In this document: piece by piece, positions 18,034-28,276 of the stretch
How positions within the stretch are numbered: position 1 is the stretch's first letter
How the letters are laid out: every line of letters begins with the position of its first letter
Assembly: GCF_011947285.1 (NCBI RefSeq)
Contig: NZ_JAAOZT010000001.1
Span: 434,001 to 498,000 of the forward strand
Direction: 5' to 3'
DNA length: 64,000 nucleotides
From: Glaciimonas immobilis
GTDB lineage: Bacteria; Pseudomonadota; Gammaproteobacteria; Burkholderiales; Burkholderiaceae_D
Notes under the pieces: model-generated
Databases searched by the model: none
What the model was told of the DNA's origin: nothing
Seen by the model: only the letters and a program-made list of their open reading frames with translations
Made by a program: the position numbers and the translations under genes

Positions 18034-18669
18034 TTATTGATCATTTCTTATTTTTAGCTTGACCTGACGCGGAACGCCGCTTTTCCCGGGGAAGTCGCTA
18101 AAGGCGCTTTGTATCAGGTAGGGCATAACCATCGGCAATGAACTTATTCTTCCTTCGCTGACCACGGTTACGTCATACAATTTTTTGCCGTCGCCGGTGC
18201 GCGCGATACGTACGTTCATATGCCGGGTGAAGACCAGATAATTGAATTCGCGCTGCACAACAATTGGAGGGGCATACCAGAAAGGTCCATTGAGCGGGCC
18301 ATAGAACCCTCGATAACCCAAGCCGGAGGCATAGAACGGCGAGCCGTAAATACCGGGATCTATTTCTACAGGCTCTATGGTATGGACGTCGCGTGCTCTC
18401 ACACCGTACGATAAGGTGACGTTGAGCGTGGCTTTCGCATTAACGGATTGCGTGAAGCCCAACTGCTGAAGCGCGTGGCTGACCTGAGCCTCGTAGCTAC
18501 GATATTCCAGATCGTTTTCTTGTTCCGCCGTGTGAATAAAGCTGAAGGATTTGTCGGGTAAATTGGCCGGCCATTCGTTGAAGGCAATAACGTCGCTACG
18601 AATGACCGACGCGCAACCTGATAACAGCAAACACAGCGCTGCAATGCAAAGTGCTAAATAGCGTTTCAT
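18034..18669 (-). CDS. DUF4136-type lipoprotein
   Basis: 211 residues with a lipoprotein signal: MKRYLALCIAALCLLLSGC, lipobox LSGC with the acylated cysteine at residue 19. The rest fits the DUF4136 family, small periplasm-facing lipoproteins with SFSFIHTAEQENDLEYRSYEAQVSHALQQLGF and a late LPMVMPYLIQSAFSDFPG segment. A Gly/Tyr/Pro-rich insert (YGSPFYASGLGYRGFYGPLNGPF) sits mid-protein. It is divergent from macA, with about 380 bases between them. Function is unknown; the protein is probably an outer-membrane-anchored structural or stress factor. Confidence 0.85.
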   Translation of the reverse strand: MKRYLALCIAALCLLLSGCASVIRSDVIAFNEWPANLPDKSFSFIHTAEQENDLEYRSYEAQVSHALQQLGFTQSVNAKATLNVTLSYGVRARDVHTIEPVEIDPGIYGSPFYASGLGYRGFYGPLNGPFWYAPPIVVQREFNYLVFTRHMNVRIARTGDGKKLYDVTVVSEGRISSLPMVMPYLIQSAFSDFPGKSGVPRQVKLKIRNDQ

Positions 18670-18880
18670 GATGTTTCCTCGTTGTGACTATATGGAGATT
18701 TATTAGTCGACGACTCAGCGGCGATTAAGGGGGATTAATGGCGTCGATGCAGCATTGGAGTCGGATATGAAGCTAGAGTTCACTTGCCGCAGAGGAACTT
18801 TGTCGCGAAAATATCGTCAATCTCTGCTGCGGCTACCGGCGTGTGTTTTTGCTTGATTCTGTTCGTTTGGCGCTTTCGTT

Positions 18881-18895
18881 TGGTCTGTCAGACCA
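18881..18895. promoter_or_regulatory. Perfect palindrome, possible operator 1 upstream of macA
   Basis: TGGTCTG-T-CAGACCA, seven pairs around one base, about 160 bases before the macA start. Size and symmetry fit a site for a dimeric repressor; no regulator gene is adjacent. Confidence 0.5.
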
Positions 18896-18930
18896 CAAGA
18901 TTCCGTTTAGTTGCTGATCGACTTCCGGGA

Positions 18931-18950
18931 CCATGTCACCGGGGACATGG
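18931..18950. promoter_or_regulatory. Near-perfect 20-bp palindrome, possible operator 2 upstream of macA
   Basis: CCATGTCACCGGGGACATGG pairs in nine of ten positions. It lies about 100 bases before the macA ATG and 35 bases after the first palindrome. It could also form an RNA hairpin in a leader. Confidence 0.5.
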
Positions 18951-19051
18951 CAAACCTCTCATTTTTAAAATTGCAACCAACCATACGTGGCTTCTGGTCG
19001 TCTTCGGGCGCGATGCTGCACTAGCCCGGCGTTCAATATTCCATTGCTCAT

Positions 19052-20263
19052 ATGTATTTATTGCGTAAAAAAAATATCCGTATCAAAGTCCTGCGTATCA
19101 TCATCATCGGAATTGCTCTTTTGATAATTTTTGTGACGACTAAGATATTTCTGTTTCCGACTAAGAAAATTCCTACCTATCTCACCGCGCCGGTTGTCAA
19201 AGGCGACATCCAGGACATCGTTCTGGCGAGCGGAACGCTTCAGGCGCTGAATCAGGTGAATGTCGGCGCGCAGGCAACCGGGCAGTTGAAATCTTTAAAA
19301 GTGGCGCTTGGAGACGATGTAAAAAAAGGACAACTGGTGGCAGAAATCGACTCGATGACGCAGCAAAATGCACTGCGAATCAAGAAGGCTGAGCTTGAAC
19401 GGATCAGGGCAGAGTTACGCTCGCAACGTGCAACACTGCGCTTGAACCAGCTTAAGTTTGCGCGCCAGCAGCGCATATTGCTCAACGACGCCGGATCACA
19501 AGAGGACTACGAAACCGCCGATGCTGCGCTGGAAACCACGCGGGCTGACATCAGTGGTTTAGTGGCGCAAATAGCACAGGCAAAAATCGCCGTAGAAACC
19601 GCCGTGGTCAATCTGGGCTATACCAAAATCATTGCGCCGATAGACGGAAAAGTGGTGGCGATTGTGACAAAGGAAGGGCAAACCCTGAATGCATTACAAA
19701 GTGCGCCAACGATATTAATCGTGGCACAACTTGATACGATTACCGTGAAATCGCAAATTTCTGAGGCCGATGTCACCCGTGTCGCGCCCGGCCAAAACGT
19801 ACACTTTACGATTCTGGGAGATCCGGATCACCGCTATCGCGCGACGTTGCGCAGCATTGAGCCGGCTCCTGATTCGATCATTGCCGATATCAACAGTAAT
19901 GTCGGCAAAACAGATGCAACGTCCAAGGCGGTCTATTACAACGGCCTTTTCGATATTCCCAACCCAGGCAATAAGCTGCGGATTGGCATGACAGCGCAGG
20001 TATCGATCGTGTTACAGGATGCCCAAAATGCGTTAATTATTCCTTCGGTGGCATTGGGGAAAAAATCCGAAAATGGCAGCTATGCGGTACGGGTAGTTGC
20101 ACATAAAAATCAGCTTGCGGTCATACGTCAGGTCCAGATTGGTATCAACAATAATGCGCACGCGCAAGTGCTCAAAGGCTTGCAGATCAGCCAGCAGGTG
20201 GTGGTCGGTGAAGCCCATAGTGGGGATGCGGACGCTCATGACCAAGCCGGGGCCGCGTCGTGA
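19052..20263 (+). CDS. macA: MacA-type periplasmic adaptor of a tripartite efflux pump
   Basis: 403 residues. An N-terminal membrane anchor (about residues 10-30) precedes a periplasmic adaptor: a lipoyl half motif GTLQALNQVNVGAQATGQL, a coiled-coil hairpin (about 100-185, with charged heptads such as KKAELERIRAELRSQRATLRL), the second lipoyl half with TKIIAPIDGKVV, and beta-barrel and membrane-proximal domains. It bridges MacB to an outer-membrane channel. The stop overlaps the macB start (GTGA), showing translational coupling. Substrates of known MacAB pumps include macrolides, enterotoxin and lipopeptides; the substrate here is unknown. Confidence 0.9.
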   Translation: MYLLRKKNIRIKVLRIIIIGIALLIIFVTTKIFLFPTKKIPTYLTAPVVKGDIQDIVLASGTLQALNQVNVGAQATGQLKSLKVALGDDVKKGQLVAEIDSMTQQNALRIKKAELERIRAELRSQRATLRLNQLKFARQQRILLNDAGSQEDYETADAALETTRADISGLVAQIAQAKIAVETAVVNLGYTKIIAPIDGKVVAIVTKEGQTLNALQSAPTILIVAQLDTITVKSQISEADVTRVAPGQNVHFTILGDPDHRYRATLRSIEPAPDSIIADINSNVGKTDATSKAVYYNGLFDIPNPGNKLRIGMTAQVSIVLQDAQNALIIPSVALGKKSENGSYAVRVVAHKNQLAVIRQVQIGINNNAHAQVLKGLQISQQVVVGEAHSGDADAHDQAGAAS

Positions 20264-22287
20264 CCGATGCGCCACAAGAAGTAAAAGCCCTGCTTGAAAT
20301 TACCGGTTTGTACCGAAAATTTCCTTCTGGCGATGACAGCGTGACCGTGTTGAGTAACATTAATTTGCGCATCGATGCGGGCGAAATGGTGGCGCTGGTC
20401 GGTGCCTCGGGTTCTGGCAAATCCACCTTGATGAATATTCTCGGTTGCCTGGATCGCCCCACTGAAGGCAGCTATAAAGTCGCAGGTCGGGAGACCGGAA
20501 AAATGCTGCCGGATACGCTGGCGCAATTACGCCGCGAATATTTTGGATTCATTTTTCAGCGGTATCACTTGCTACCCGATCTGGACGCCGTTGCCAACGT
20601 TGAAATTCCGGCGATATATGCAGGAAAGGACCGGACCGCGCGTCGCCAACGCGCCTATGCGTTGCTGGCGCAGCTTGGATTGGGCGAGCGCAGCCATCAT
20701 CGTCCCAGTCAGCTATCGGGCGGTCAGCAACAGCGCGTCAGTATTGCCCGCTCGTTAATGAACGGGGGCGAAGTCATTCTGGCCGATGAACCAACCGGCG
20801 CGCTGGACAGGCATAGCGGTGCGGAAGTCATCAAAATTCTGCAAGCGTTGCATGCCGAGGGCCACACCGTCATCATCGTCACGCACGACATGCACGTGGC
20901 CCAACATGCCCAGCGCATCATAGAAATCAGTGATGGCGTCATCATTTCTGACCGGCCCTCAGGCGGGGCTAGCGAAGTTCCCCCGCAGTTATCGGCCGGT
21001 ATCAATCACGATTTGCCTGCCACTCCCAAGCCTCGACAGCGCCCGGAGGTGTTGCATAACATAGCTTCCTGGCGGGCCAGCAAAGATATGCTAACAGAGG
21101 CGTTTAAGATGGCGGTATTGTCGATGGTGACGCATCGTCTGCGAAGTTTTTTGACGATGCTGGGGATTATTATCGGGATTGCCTCCGTGGTCTCGGTAGT
21201 GGCTTTGGGCCAGGGTTCGCAGGTAAAAATTATTGAGGATATTAGTGCAATCGGTACTAATACCATCACTATCTATCCGGGCGACGAGAGCGGCGATGAA
21301 AAGGCGGCATTGGTACGCACTTTAGTACCCGCAGACGCGGACGCGTTAGCTAATCAGGTGTATGTAGATAGTGCCACGCCGGTGGTTACCTATAATTCTC
21401 ATGCACGTTATAAAAATATTTCAGCCAGCGCAATAATTTCTGGCGTCGGTCCCCAGTTCTTCAGGGTGCATGACATGCAGATGGCCGAAGGCATGGCCTT
21501 TAATGCCGCGAGCGTACAGCATCATTTGCAGGAAGTTGTCATCGACCACAATACGCGCAAAAAATTTTTTAAAGCGCAAGACGATCCCATTGGGCAGGTG
21601 ATCATGCTGAGTAATGTCCCGGTCCGCGTGATTGGCGTATCCAAAGAAAAAAAATCGCGATGGATAGCAGGCGACAGGTTGCAGTTCTGGCTTCCTTATA
21701 CCACCGTAATTGCACGCATCACAGGCGCGCCCAATCTGCAATCGATTATCGTACGCATTGGCGATGCGGTGCCAAGCGCGACGGCAGAGGACAGTATCGC
21801 CAAACTGATGACGCAACGTCATGGCGTTAAAGATTTCTACCTGTTCAATTTTGACAGTATTAAGGACAGTATCGAACGCACGACAGCGACCATGACGTTG
21901 CTGGTATCGCTGATCGCACTCATTGCACTGGTCGTCGGTGGTATTGGGGTGATGAATATCATGCTGGTATCGGTGACCGAAAGGACCCAGGAAATTGGTG
22001 TCAGGATGGCCGTTGGAGCGCGTCAGGCAGATATTTTGCGGCAATTTCTACTTGAGGCGATATTAGTTTGCCTGTCAGGTGGTCTGCTTGGGGTATTACT
22101 GGCATTGGGTTTTGGCGTGGTATTCAAAATGGTAATGGGCGGAGAGGGTAGTTTTCAAATGTTGTATTCAACCGGGTCCATCGTGGCAGCATTTAGTTGC
22201 TCGACGCTGATCGGCGTGATCTTCGGATTTCTGCCTGCACGCAACGCCGCCCGGCTTAATCCAATTGATGCGTTAGCGCGCGAGTGA
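20260..22287 (+). CDS. macB: MacB-type ABC transporter ATPase/permease
   Basis: 675 residues starting with GTG. The N-terminal ATPase has Walker A GASGSGKST near residue 48, signature LSGGQQQR near 153 and Walker B VILADEPTGALD near 172. A first membrane helix follows near residue 290 (FLTMLGIIIGIASVVSVVALG). A large periplasmic domain comes next, then three C-terminal helices with GGIGVMNIMLVSVTERTQEIGVRMAVGAR between them, the FtsX-like signature. MacB is a mechanotransducer: ATP hydrolysis in the cytoplasm drives periplasmic substrates through the MacA-channel conduit. It lies between macA and the outer-membrane factor gene in a complete three-gene system. Confidence 0.94.
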   Translation: MTDAPQEVKALLEITGLYRKFPSGDDSVTVLSNINLRIDAGEMVALVGASGSGKSTLMNILGCLDRPTEGSYKVAGRETGKMLPDTLAQLRREYFGFIFQRYHLLPDLDAVANVEIPAIYAGKDRTARRQRAYALLAQLGLGERSHHRPSQLSGGQQQRVSIARSLMNGGEVILADEPTGALDRHSGAEVIKILQALHAEGHTVIIVTHDMHVAQHAQRIIEISDGVIISDRPSGGASEVPPQLSAGINHDLPATPKPRQRPEVLHNIASWRASKDMLTEAFKMAVLSMVTHRLRSFLTMLGIIIGIASVVSVVALGQGSQVKIIEDISAIGTNTITIYPGDESGDEKAALVRTLVPADADALANQVYVDSATPVVTYNSHARYKNISASAIISGVGPQFFRVHDMQMAEGMAFNAASVQHHLQEVVIDHNTRKKFFKAQDDPIGQVIMLSNVPVRVIGVSKEKKSRWIAGDRLQFWLPYTTVIARITGAPNLQSIIVRIGDAVPSATAEDSIAKLMTQRHGVKDFYLFNFDSIKDSIERTTATMTLLVSLIALIALVVGGIGVMNIMLVSVTERTQEIGVRMAVGARQADILRQFLLEAILVCLSGGLLGVLLALGFGVVFKMVMGGEGSFQMLYSTGSIVAAFSCSTLIGVIFGFLPARNAARLNPIDALARE

Positions 22288-22294
22288 GGAATAG

Positions 22295-23761
22295 GTGAAC
22301 ACGACCGACCAATTAAAAGTAGCTGTGGCTAAAGCAAATCTGGCGGTGCGAGGTTTGCTGTTAAGTGTTGCGCTCACCGTGACCGGATGCGCAAATAACG
22401 CAACGCCGTATGTCCGGCCAGCCATCGTATTGCCAGACGTCTGGAAAAATTATGGTGCATCTGATGAGGTACGTAATTCTCTGAAGCCCGAAAAACAGTC
22501 GTTTAAAGCCGCCAAAATAGTATCGCAGGATCACTGGTGGCATCAGTTTCATGATCCGCAACTCGATCAGCTCATAGGGAAGGTGCTAGCGCAGAATAAT
22601 AACCTGGCTATCGCCGCGCTAACTGTCCAGCGCGCGCAACTATTGGCGGGTTTGGTAGATATCAACGCTATACCGAGGCTAGGCCTGACGGCTGCGTCAA
22701 TCCAGCGCAACAGGACAGGTCCATCGACTAGCGGCTCACATCGCAGCATGCAGCAGTCGCTGAATCTGTCGGCAAGTTACGAGTTGGACCTCTGGGGCAG
22801 GTTGTCGTCAGAGCGCGATGCGGCGCGTTGGGAAGCGTTGGCTACCGAGGAGGATCGTGCAAGTGCGGCGCTGGCGTTGATCGGTACTACCGCGACGCTT
22901 TATTGGAAGCTCGCTTACCTCAATCAAAGCATCCGGTTAAATAACCAAAATATTGCTACCGCAACCAGAGTCCGCGACTTGATAAAAGTGCGACATCAAG
23001 CAGGCGCCGAATCCGCGCTGGATGGTCTACAAGCCGAACAAACGCTGGCGACGCAACAAGCCGCTCAGTCACAATTGGTGCAACAACGCACAGTAGTGAG
23101 AAACGCTTTAGCGGTATTGTTCGATGGTGCTAAAGACCGCACATATACGGAACCAACCGCGCTACCGGAGGGCAAACTACCCGTGATCGATACAGGGCTG
23201 CCATTCCAGATTATCAGTCGTCGTCCCGACCTGCGTGGCGCAGAATTGCGCTTGCGTAAGTTGTTGGCGGATACAGATATCGCGCGCGCGCGCTTTTATC
23301 CAGATATAACGCTGTCTGCGGCGTTGAATGGCAGCGCCGGTGGCTGGATGCAGGTACTGCAAAATCCGGTTGGCACGCTGGCGGCAAATATGGTACTTCC
23401 TTTTGTCGAGTGGGATAAAGTAGAACGCAATAGCAAACTGTCGCAGGCTGACTATGACGCCGCAATAATCGATTTTCGTCAAAAGATTGCCGCTGCTTTA
23501 GCGGATGTCGAAAACGCTTTATCAGCCCGTCATCAGTTAAAGGTTCAGGCGAATAAGTCCGGGCGGGCGCTGACTGCTGCCCAAGCAGTCGAACGTATTT
23601 ATCAGGCGCGTTATCAAGCCGGGGCAACACCGCTTAAAGCATGGCTTGATGCACAAATTATCCGGCGCTCCGCGCAGAGTGCTTTAATTGAAAGCCACTT
23701 CGATCGGTTGATCAATCAGGTCGACATTTATAAAGCATTGGGCGGCGATGCGGTCCGATAA
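22295..23761 (+). CDS. Outer-membrane efflux lipoprotein (NodT/OprM family)
   Basis: 488 residues from a GTG seven bases after macB. The lipobox VTGC places the lipidated cysteine near residue 33, after an unusually long N-region, so an internal start is possible. Family features are present in duplicate: an N-terminal WKNYGASDE region, QDHWWHQFHDPQLDQLIGKVLAQNNNLAIA, LNLSASYELDLWGRLSSERDAARWEA and SRRPDLRGAELRLRKLLADTDIARARFYPDITLSAA. The trimeric channel-tunnel would complete the MacAB system. Sharing an operon with macAB shows it is the dedicated outer-membrane partner. Confidence 0.92.
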   Translation: MNTTDQLKVAVAKANLAVRGLLLSVALTVTGCANNATPYVRPAIVLPDVWKNYGASDEVRNSLKPEKQSFKAAKIVSQDHWWHQFHDPQLDQLIGKVLAQNNNLAIAALTVQRAQLLAGLVDINAIPRLGLTAASIQRNRTGPSTSGSHRSMQQSLNLSASYELDLWGRLSSERDAARWEALATEEDRASAALALIGTTATLYWKLAYLNQSIRLNNQNIATATRVRDLIKVRHQAGAESALDGLQAEQTLATQQAAQSQLVQQRTVVRNALAVLFDGAKDRTYTEPTALPEGKLPVIDTGLPFQIISRRPDLRGAELRLRKLLADTDIARARFYPDITLSAALNGSAGGWMQVLQNPVGTLAANMVLPFVEWDKVERNSKLSQADYDAAIIDFRQKIAAALADVENALSARHQLKVQANKSGRALTAAQAVERIYQARYQAGATPLKAWLDAQIIRRSAQSALIESHFDRLINQVDIYKALGGDAVR

Positions 23762-24102
23762 CACAGGTTTGGGAAAAGTGGGGTCTGAACGAATTAACAA
23801 CTGAAGTCCCAGTTATAACGCCGGCGATCAAGGTAGCCTTGGTAACAGACAACCCGCGATACTGCCGGCATGCAATAGCGCGCAGCACTAATTTTTTTTT
23901 AAAAATCGCTGTTTCAACGCGCTGCCACGATGTTTAATGCGGACACATTCTGCGTTTAGCAACATCCCCGTAGCGCCTCTCCCTCTATAACGCCACTGTG
24001 GCAAATACATGCGGAACTGGCCTGCGCGGCAGAAACGCATGTGGTTTTTCCGGTTGCTTGGTAGAATCGAGGTTTCTATCACTTCCCAGGCGATTACATC
24101 CT
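23762..24102. other. Intergenic region before pepN
   Basis: About 340 bases between the efflux operon and pepN. A run of nine T residues at about 23890-23898 follows a GC-rich stretch without a convincing stem. No gene, repeat copy or clear promoter is seen. Confidence 0.45.
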
Positions 24103-26835
24103 ATGCGTAATGATCCGGCAGCAACCCCCTCCACGATTTACCGTAAAGATTACATTGCACCTTCTTATCTGGTTGATACCGTAGAAATGGGCTTCGACCT
24201 TGATCCAGTATCCACGCGTGTTGCCACACGGATTGTGATGCGGCGTAACCCTGCCAGCCTCGCAAAGGGGATTGTATTACTGGGTGAAGAACTGGAACTG
24301 GTAACGTTGCGGCTGAACGGCAAAAGATTAAAACCTGCGCAATATCTTCTTGATGGTGGCATGTTGCGCATTCCGCTCGCTCCCGCCAAAGTGATACTGG
24401 AGATTGAAACTCTGACACAGCCAGAGAAAAATACATCCTTGATGGGACTGTATGTTTCCAATGGCAACTTTTTTACGCAATGTGAAGCGGAAGGTTTTCG
24501 TAAAATTACTTACTTCCCGGATCGGCCAGACGTGATGGCCAAGTACACAGTCATGCTGCGGGCTGACAGGAAGAAATACCCGGTCTTGTTGTCGAACGGA
24601 AATTTGATCGAAAAGGGTGATCTGGGTGATGGTCGTCATTATGCAAAATGGGAAGATCCATTCAAGAAGCCATCTTATTTATTCGCGCTGGTTGCCGGCA
24701 AACTGGTGTGCCAGCAAGAAAAATATATGCTTAAATCAGGCCGCAAAGTCTTGTTGCAAGTGTGGGTAGAAAAAGGCAACCTCGACAAAACCCAGCATGC
24801 CATGGATTCTCTGAAAAATAGTATCCGCTGGGACGAAGAGCGCTTTGGCCTGGAGTTGGATCTGGACCGTTTTATGATCGTTGCAGTTGGTGACTTTAAC
24901 ATGGGAGCGATGGAAAATAAGGGGTTGAATATTTTCAACACCAAATTTGTCCTCGCCAATCCAGAGCTTGCCACCGACGTTGACTATGCCAATATCGAAG
25001 CGGTAGTTGGCCACGAATATTTCCACAACTGGACCGGCAACCGCGTCACCTGCCGCGACTGGTTTCAGTTGTCGCTAAAAGAAGGTTTGACCGTATTCCG
25101 CGATCAGGAATTCTCAGCTGACATGGTCGGCACCGATAGTGGCCGCGCAGTAAAGCGTATCGATGACGTGCGGGTCTTGCGTCAGGCGCAGTTCCCCGAA
25201 GATGCCGGTCCGATGGCACATTCTGTGCGTCCGGATGCGTATGTCGAAATCAACAATTTCTACACCGTGACCATTTATGAGAAGGGTGCTGAAGTTGTTC
25301 GCATGTACCAGACGTTGTTGGGACGCGACGGGTTTAGAAAAGGCATGGATTTGTACTTCAAGCGCCACGATGGCCAAGCCGTTGCCTGCGATGATTTTCG
25401 CGCTGCGATGGTGGATGCCAATGGTCGCGATCTGTCTCAGTTTGAACGCTGGTACAGTCAAGCCGGAACGCCGAAGTTGCAAGTAACAACGCATTACGAC
25501 GCGCTCAAAAAAACCTATGATGTGACGATGGTCCAGTCTTGCCAGACTACACCGGGTCAGAAGAAGAAGCTGCCATTTCATATTCCGGTTGCGGTGGGTC
25601 TGCTGGACCAGCACGGGTTCGACATGCCTTTGCGATTAAAGAGCGAGGCAATAAATCCGGCACAGGATCCGGCGCTCGGCATTACCCGCGTTTTAGAGTT
25701 GACCAAAGCCAAGCAGACCTTCCGTTTCATTGACGTTGCAGAGAAACCGGTACCATCAATTTTACGCAATTTTTCGGCCCCGGTCGTTATGGACATCGAC
25801 TATACCGATGCCGAACTCGCGTTCTTGCTGGCGCACGATAGCGACCCATTTAATCGCTGGGAAGCGGGACAGCGACTGGCTACGCGTAGTTTAATCGTAT
25901 TGACCAATGCCGCGAAGAATGTAATTGGAACCGCCGACGGCACTGCTAGAAAAACTGCAATGACTGCTGCCATGAACAGTGCAGTGTCTAATAGCGCTGC
26001 GCTGGCAGAAGCGTTCCGCATCATTTTGTTCGATGGGACGCTGGATGCGGCTTTTCAGGAATTAGCTGTTACCTTGCCTTCGGAGTCGGTGCTTGCAGAG
26101 CAATCCGACGTCATCGATCCTCAAGCCATTCATGCGGCACGGCATTATTTACGGTCCAAGTTGGCGCACGTGCTAAACGAAGATTTGTGGGTGGTTTACT
26201 ACGCCAACGAAACGCCTGGCGACTATAGTCCCGATGCACTAGCCGCAGGCAAGCGCGCGTTAAAAAACGTTGCATTATCCTATTTGATGGATGGCGACGA
26301 CGCAGACTCGCACATATTAGCGCAGCACCAATACGATGGCGCCACCAACATGACCGATCGTTTTGCCGCGTTAGTCGCGTTGACGAACAGCAGTGCGCCC
26401 GGCAAAGCTGATGCGCTGTCGCAGTTTTATGCTGATTTTGCAAAAGAACCCCTGGTCATTGATAAATGGTTTGCGTTGCAAGGCATGGCGCGCACTAGCG
26501 ATGTAGCCGCCGTGCGTCAATTGATGCAGCATCCCGCATTTACGCTGAATAATCCTAATCGAGCACGCAGTCTGATTTTTAGTTTTTGTAATAATAATCC
26601 GGCTAACTTCCACGCCGCTGACGGCAGTGGCTATACATTTTGGGCCGATCAGGTGATCGCACTCGATAACGTCAATCCACAAGTCGCGGCACGCCTGGCG
26701 CGGGCGCTGGATCGGTGGCGTAAATACGGATCAGGCCTGCAAGATCAAATGCGCAGCGCATTACAGCGTGTCGCGGCAACCCCGGATTTGTCAAAAGATG
26801 TGCAGGAAGTCATCACCAAAGCGCTTGCCTATTAA
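24103..26835 (+). CDS. pepN: Aminopeptidase N (M1 family)
   Basis: 910 residues from the ATG at 24103; an upstream in-frame start at 23998 would add 35 residues unlike the family. The exopeptidase motif GAMEN lies at 268-272 and the zinc site HEYFH at 304-308 with the third ligand Glu327, exactly 18 residues beyond the last histidine. The C-terminal half is the helical DUF3458 superhelix of the E. coli-type enzyme. It removes N-terminal residues from peptides in the cytoplasm. It is followed at 19 bases by fbp, possibly in one transcript. Confidence 0.96.
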   Translation: MRNDPAATPSTIYRKDYIAPSYLVDTVEMGFDLDPVSTRVATRIVMRRNPASLAKGIVLLGEELELVTLRLNGKRLKPAQYLLDGGMLRIPLAPAKVILEIETLTQPEKNTSLMGLYVSNGNFFTQCEAEGFRKITYFPDRPDVMAKYTVMLRADRKKYPVLLSNGNLIEKGDLGDGRHYAKWEDPFKKPSYLFALVAGKLVCQQEKYMLKSGRKVLLQVWVEKGNLDKTQHAMDSLKNSIRWDEERFGLELDLDRFMIVAVGDFNMGAMENKGLNIFNTKFVLANPELATDVDYANIEAVVGHEYFHNWTGNRVTCRDWFQLSLKEGLTVFRDQEFSADMVGTDSGRAVKRIDDVRVLRQAQFPEDAGPMAHSVRPDAYVEINNFYTVTIYEKGAEVVRMYQTLLGRDGFRKGMDLYFKRHDGQAVACDDFRAAMVDANGRDLSQFERWYSQAGTPKLQVTTHYDALKKTYDVTMVQSCQTTPGQKKKLPFHIPVAVGLLDQHGFDMPLRLKSEAINPAQDPALGITRVLELTKAKQTFRFIDVAEKPVPSILRNFSAPVVMDIDYTDAELAFLLAHDSDPFNRWEAGQRLATRSLIVLTNAAKNVIGTADGTARKTAMTAAMNSAVSNSAALAEAFRIILFDGTLDAAFQELAVTLPSESVLAEQSDVIDPQAIHAARHYLRSKLAHVLNEDLWVVYYANETPGDYSPDALAAGKRALKNVALSYLMDGDDADSHILAQHQYDGATNMTDRFAALVALTNSSAPGKADALSQFYADFAKEPLVIDKWFALQGMARTSDVAAVRQLMQHPAFTLNNPNRARSLIFSFCNNNPANFHAADGSGYTFWADQVIALDNVNPQVAARLARALDRWRKYGSGLQDQMRSALQRVAATPDLSKDVQEVITKALAY

Positions 26836-26854
26836 TATTTAACGGAAAAATCTT

Positions 26855-27856
26855 ATGAAACGTATCAGCCTCACACAACATCTCATTGAACAACAACGTC
26901 TGCACAACAGCATTCCTTCCGAGTTGCGCCTGCTGATCGAAGTCGTTGGTCGTGCCTGCAAAACCATCAGTCATGCAGTCGGTAAAGGCGCGTTAGGGGA
27001 AGTACTTGGCAGCGCCGAAAGCGAAAACGTGCAAGGCGAAGTACAAAAAAAGCTGGATATTATTTCCAATGAAATCCTGCTTGAAGCGAATGAGTGGGGT
27101 GGCCACCTGGCTGCGATGGCCTCGGAAGAAATGGAATCGATTCATCCGATTCCCAATCGCTATCCACAAGGCGAGTACTTACTTTTGTTCGATCCGCTTG
27201 ATGGCTCCAGCAATATCGATGTCAACGTTTCCATCGGCACGATATTTTCGGTGCTGAAAGCGCCGGAGGGGATGGCTGCGCCGACCGAGCAGGACTTCAT
27301 GCAAGCGGGTCGCCGGCAAGTCGCTGCCGGTTATGCTGTCTATGGCCCGCAAACAATGCTGGTCCTCACTACCGGCAATGGCGTTCATTGTTTTACGCTC
27401 GACCGCGAAATGGGCGCTTGGGTATTGACGCAAGCCGACATGCAAATTCCTGCTGAGACCAAAGAGTTTTCCATCAATGCCTCAAATATGCGTCACTGGT
27501 TCCCCCCGGTGACACGCTATGTTGATGAAATGCTGGAAGGGTGTACCGGGCCATTGAAGAAGGATTTCAATATGCGTTGGGTGGCGTCGATGGTCGCTGA
27601 TGTTCATCGCATCTTAAGCCGTGGCGGGATCTTTATGTACCCAGCCGATTCACGCGATCTGAGCATGCCGGGTAAATTGCGGCTGATGTACGAAGCCAAC
27701 CCGATGGCAATGATCGTCGAGCAAGCGGGCGGTGCCGCCACCGACGGCAAACAGTCGATCCTGGATATTACACCGCACAAGCTGCATCAGCGTGTGCCGG
27801 TATTTCTGGGGTCAAAATCCGAAGTAGAGCGGATAACGCGCTACCATACCGAATAG
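26855..27856 (+). CDS. fbp: Fructose-1,6-bisphosphatase, class 1
   Basis: 333 residues. The metal and substrate motif [17 protein letters not shown] begins near residue 113, and later [29 protein letters not shown] and [10 protein letters not shown] complete the class 1 active site. It hydrolyses fructose 1,6-bisphosphate in gluconeogenesis in the cytoplasm. The allosteric AMP-site region at the N-terminus is only loosely similar to the E. coli enzyme, so AMP control is uncertain. It lies 19 bases after pepN. Confidence 0.96.
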   Translation: MKRISLTQHLIEQQRLHNSIPSELRLLIEVVGRACKTISHAVGKGALGEVLGSAESENVQGEVQKKLDIISNEILLEANEWGGHLAAMASEEMESIHPIPNRYPQGEYLLLFDPLDGSSNIDVNVSIGTIFSVLKAPEGMAAPTEQDFMQAGRRQVAAGYAVYGPQTMLVLTTGNGVHCFTLDREMGAWVLTQADMQIPAETKEFSINASNMRHWFPPVTRYVDEMLEGCTGPLKKDFNMRWVASMVADVHRILSRGGIFMYPADSRDLSMPGKLRLMYEANPMAMIVEQAGGAATDGKQSILDITPHKLHQRVPVFLGSKSEVERITRYHTE

Positions 27857-28276
27857 CGTGGTTGAGGTGGGCGGCCCGGACGCTATTTGATAGCGTGTTG
27901 GTCCGCTTCACATTTTTTCCTCCAACCTACTGCTCGATTTAGTTTGATGCACTGCTGTGCAGGTTTGCACCGGAAGCGTCTTCAGTTACCGCTTTGGTGG
28001 CCCGTCGTGGTCTCAGACGGACCTATCCGGTTGTCTTTATTTACGCTCATATAGTGCGCGGGCGTCAGGCTGGCAGGATTAGTGCCGCGCATTTGGTTTG
28101 GTAATGCCCCGCGCCGTTTGGCTTGCTGCATTTGTTGAACCCGCCGCAAGTTCGGACACCTATCTCGAAAAAATGTAAATGAGTCATATTGATGAAATTA
28201 TCCGCAGTTAAAATCGGCGGTTTAATGTAAGTTGCGCATGTTTGCTGTATTTCTGAAGTATTAGCCCAGATCAATA
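27857..28276. other. Intergenic region after fbp
   Basis: About 420 bases with no supportable gene. An ACGCTA/TAGCGT hairpin at 27879-27896, nested in GGAC/GTCC and followed at some distance by a T-run, is a weak terminator candidate for fbp. The right end should hold the promoter of the outer-membrane protein gene. Confidence 0.45.

Larger units (their letters stand above)
18670..19051. other. Divergent intergenic region before macA with two palindromes
   Basis: No gene is supported here; a 94-codon frame across the right half has no family resemblance and overlaps the macA start. Two inverted repeats of operator size occur at 18881-18895 and 18931-18950 (listed separately). The region must hold promoters for the leftward lipoprotein gene and the rightward macAB operon. 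Confidence 0.55.

Noticed and set aside
18784-19068. 94-codon frame before macA
   Set aside because: Overlaps the macA start and both palindromes; no family features.
23998-24102. Longer N-terminus for aminopeptidase N
   Set aside because: The added 35 residues do not match the family, whose start fits the ATG at 24103.
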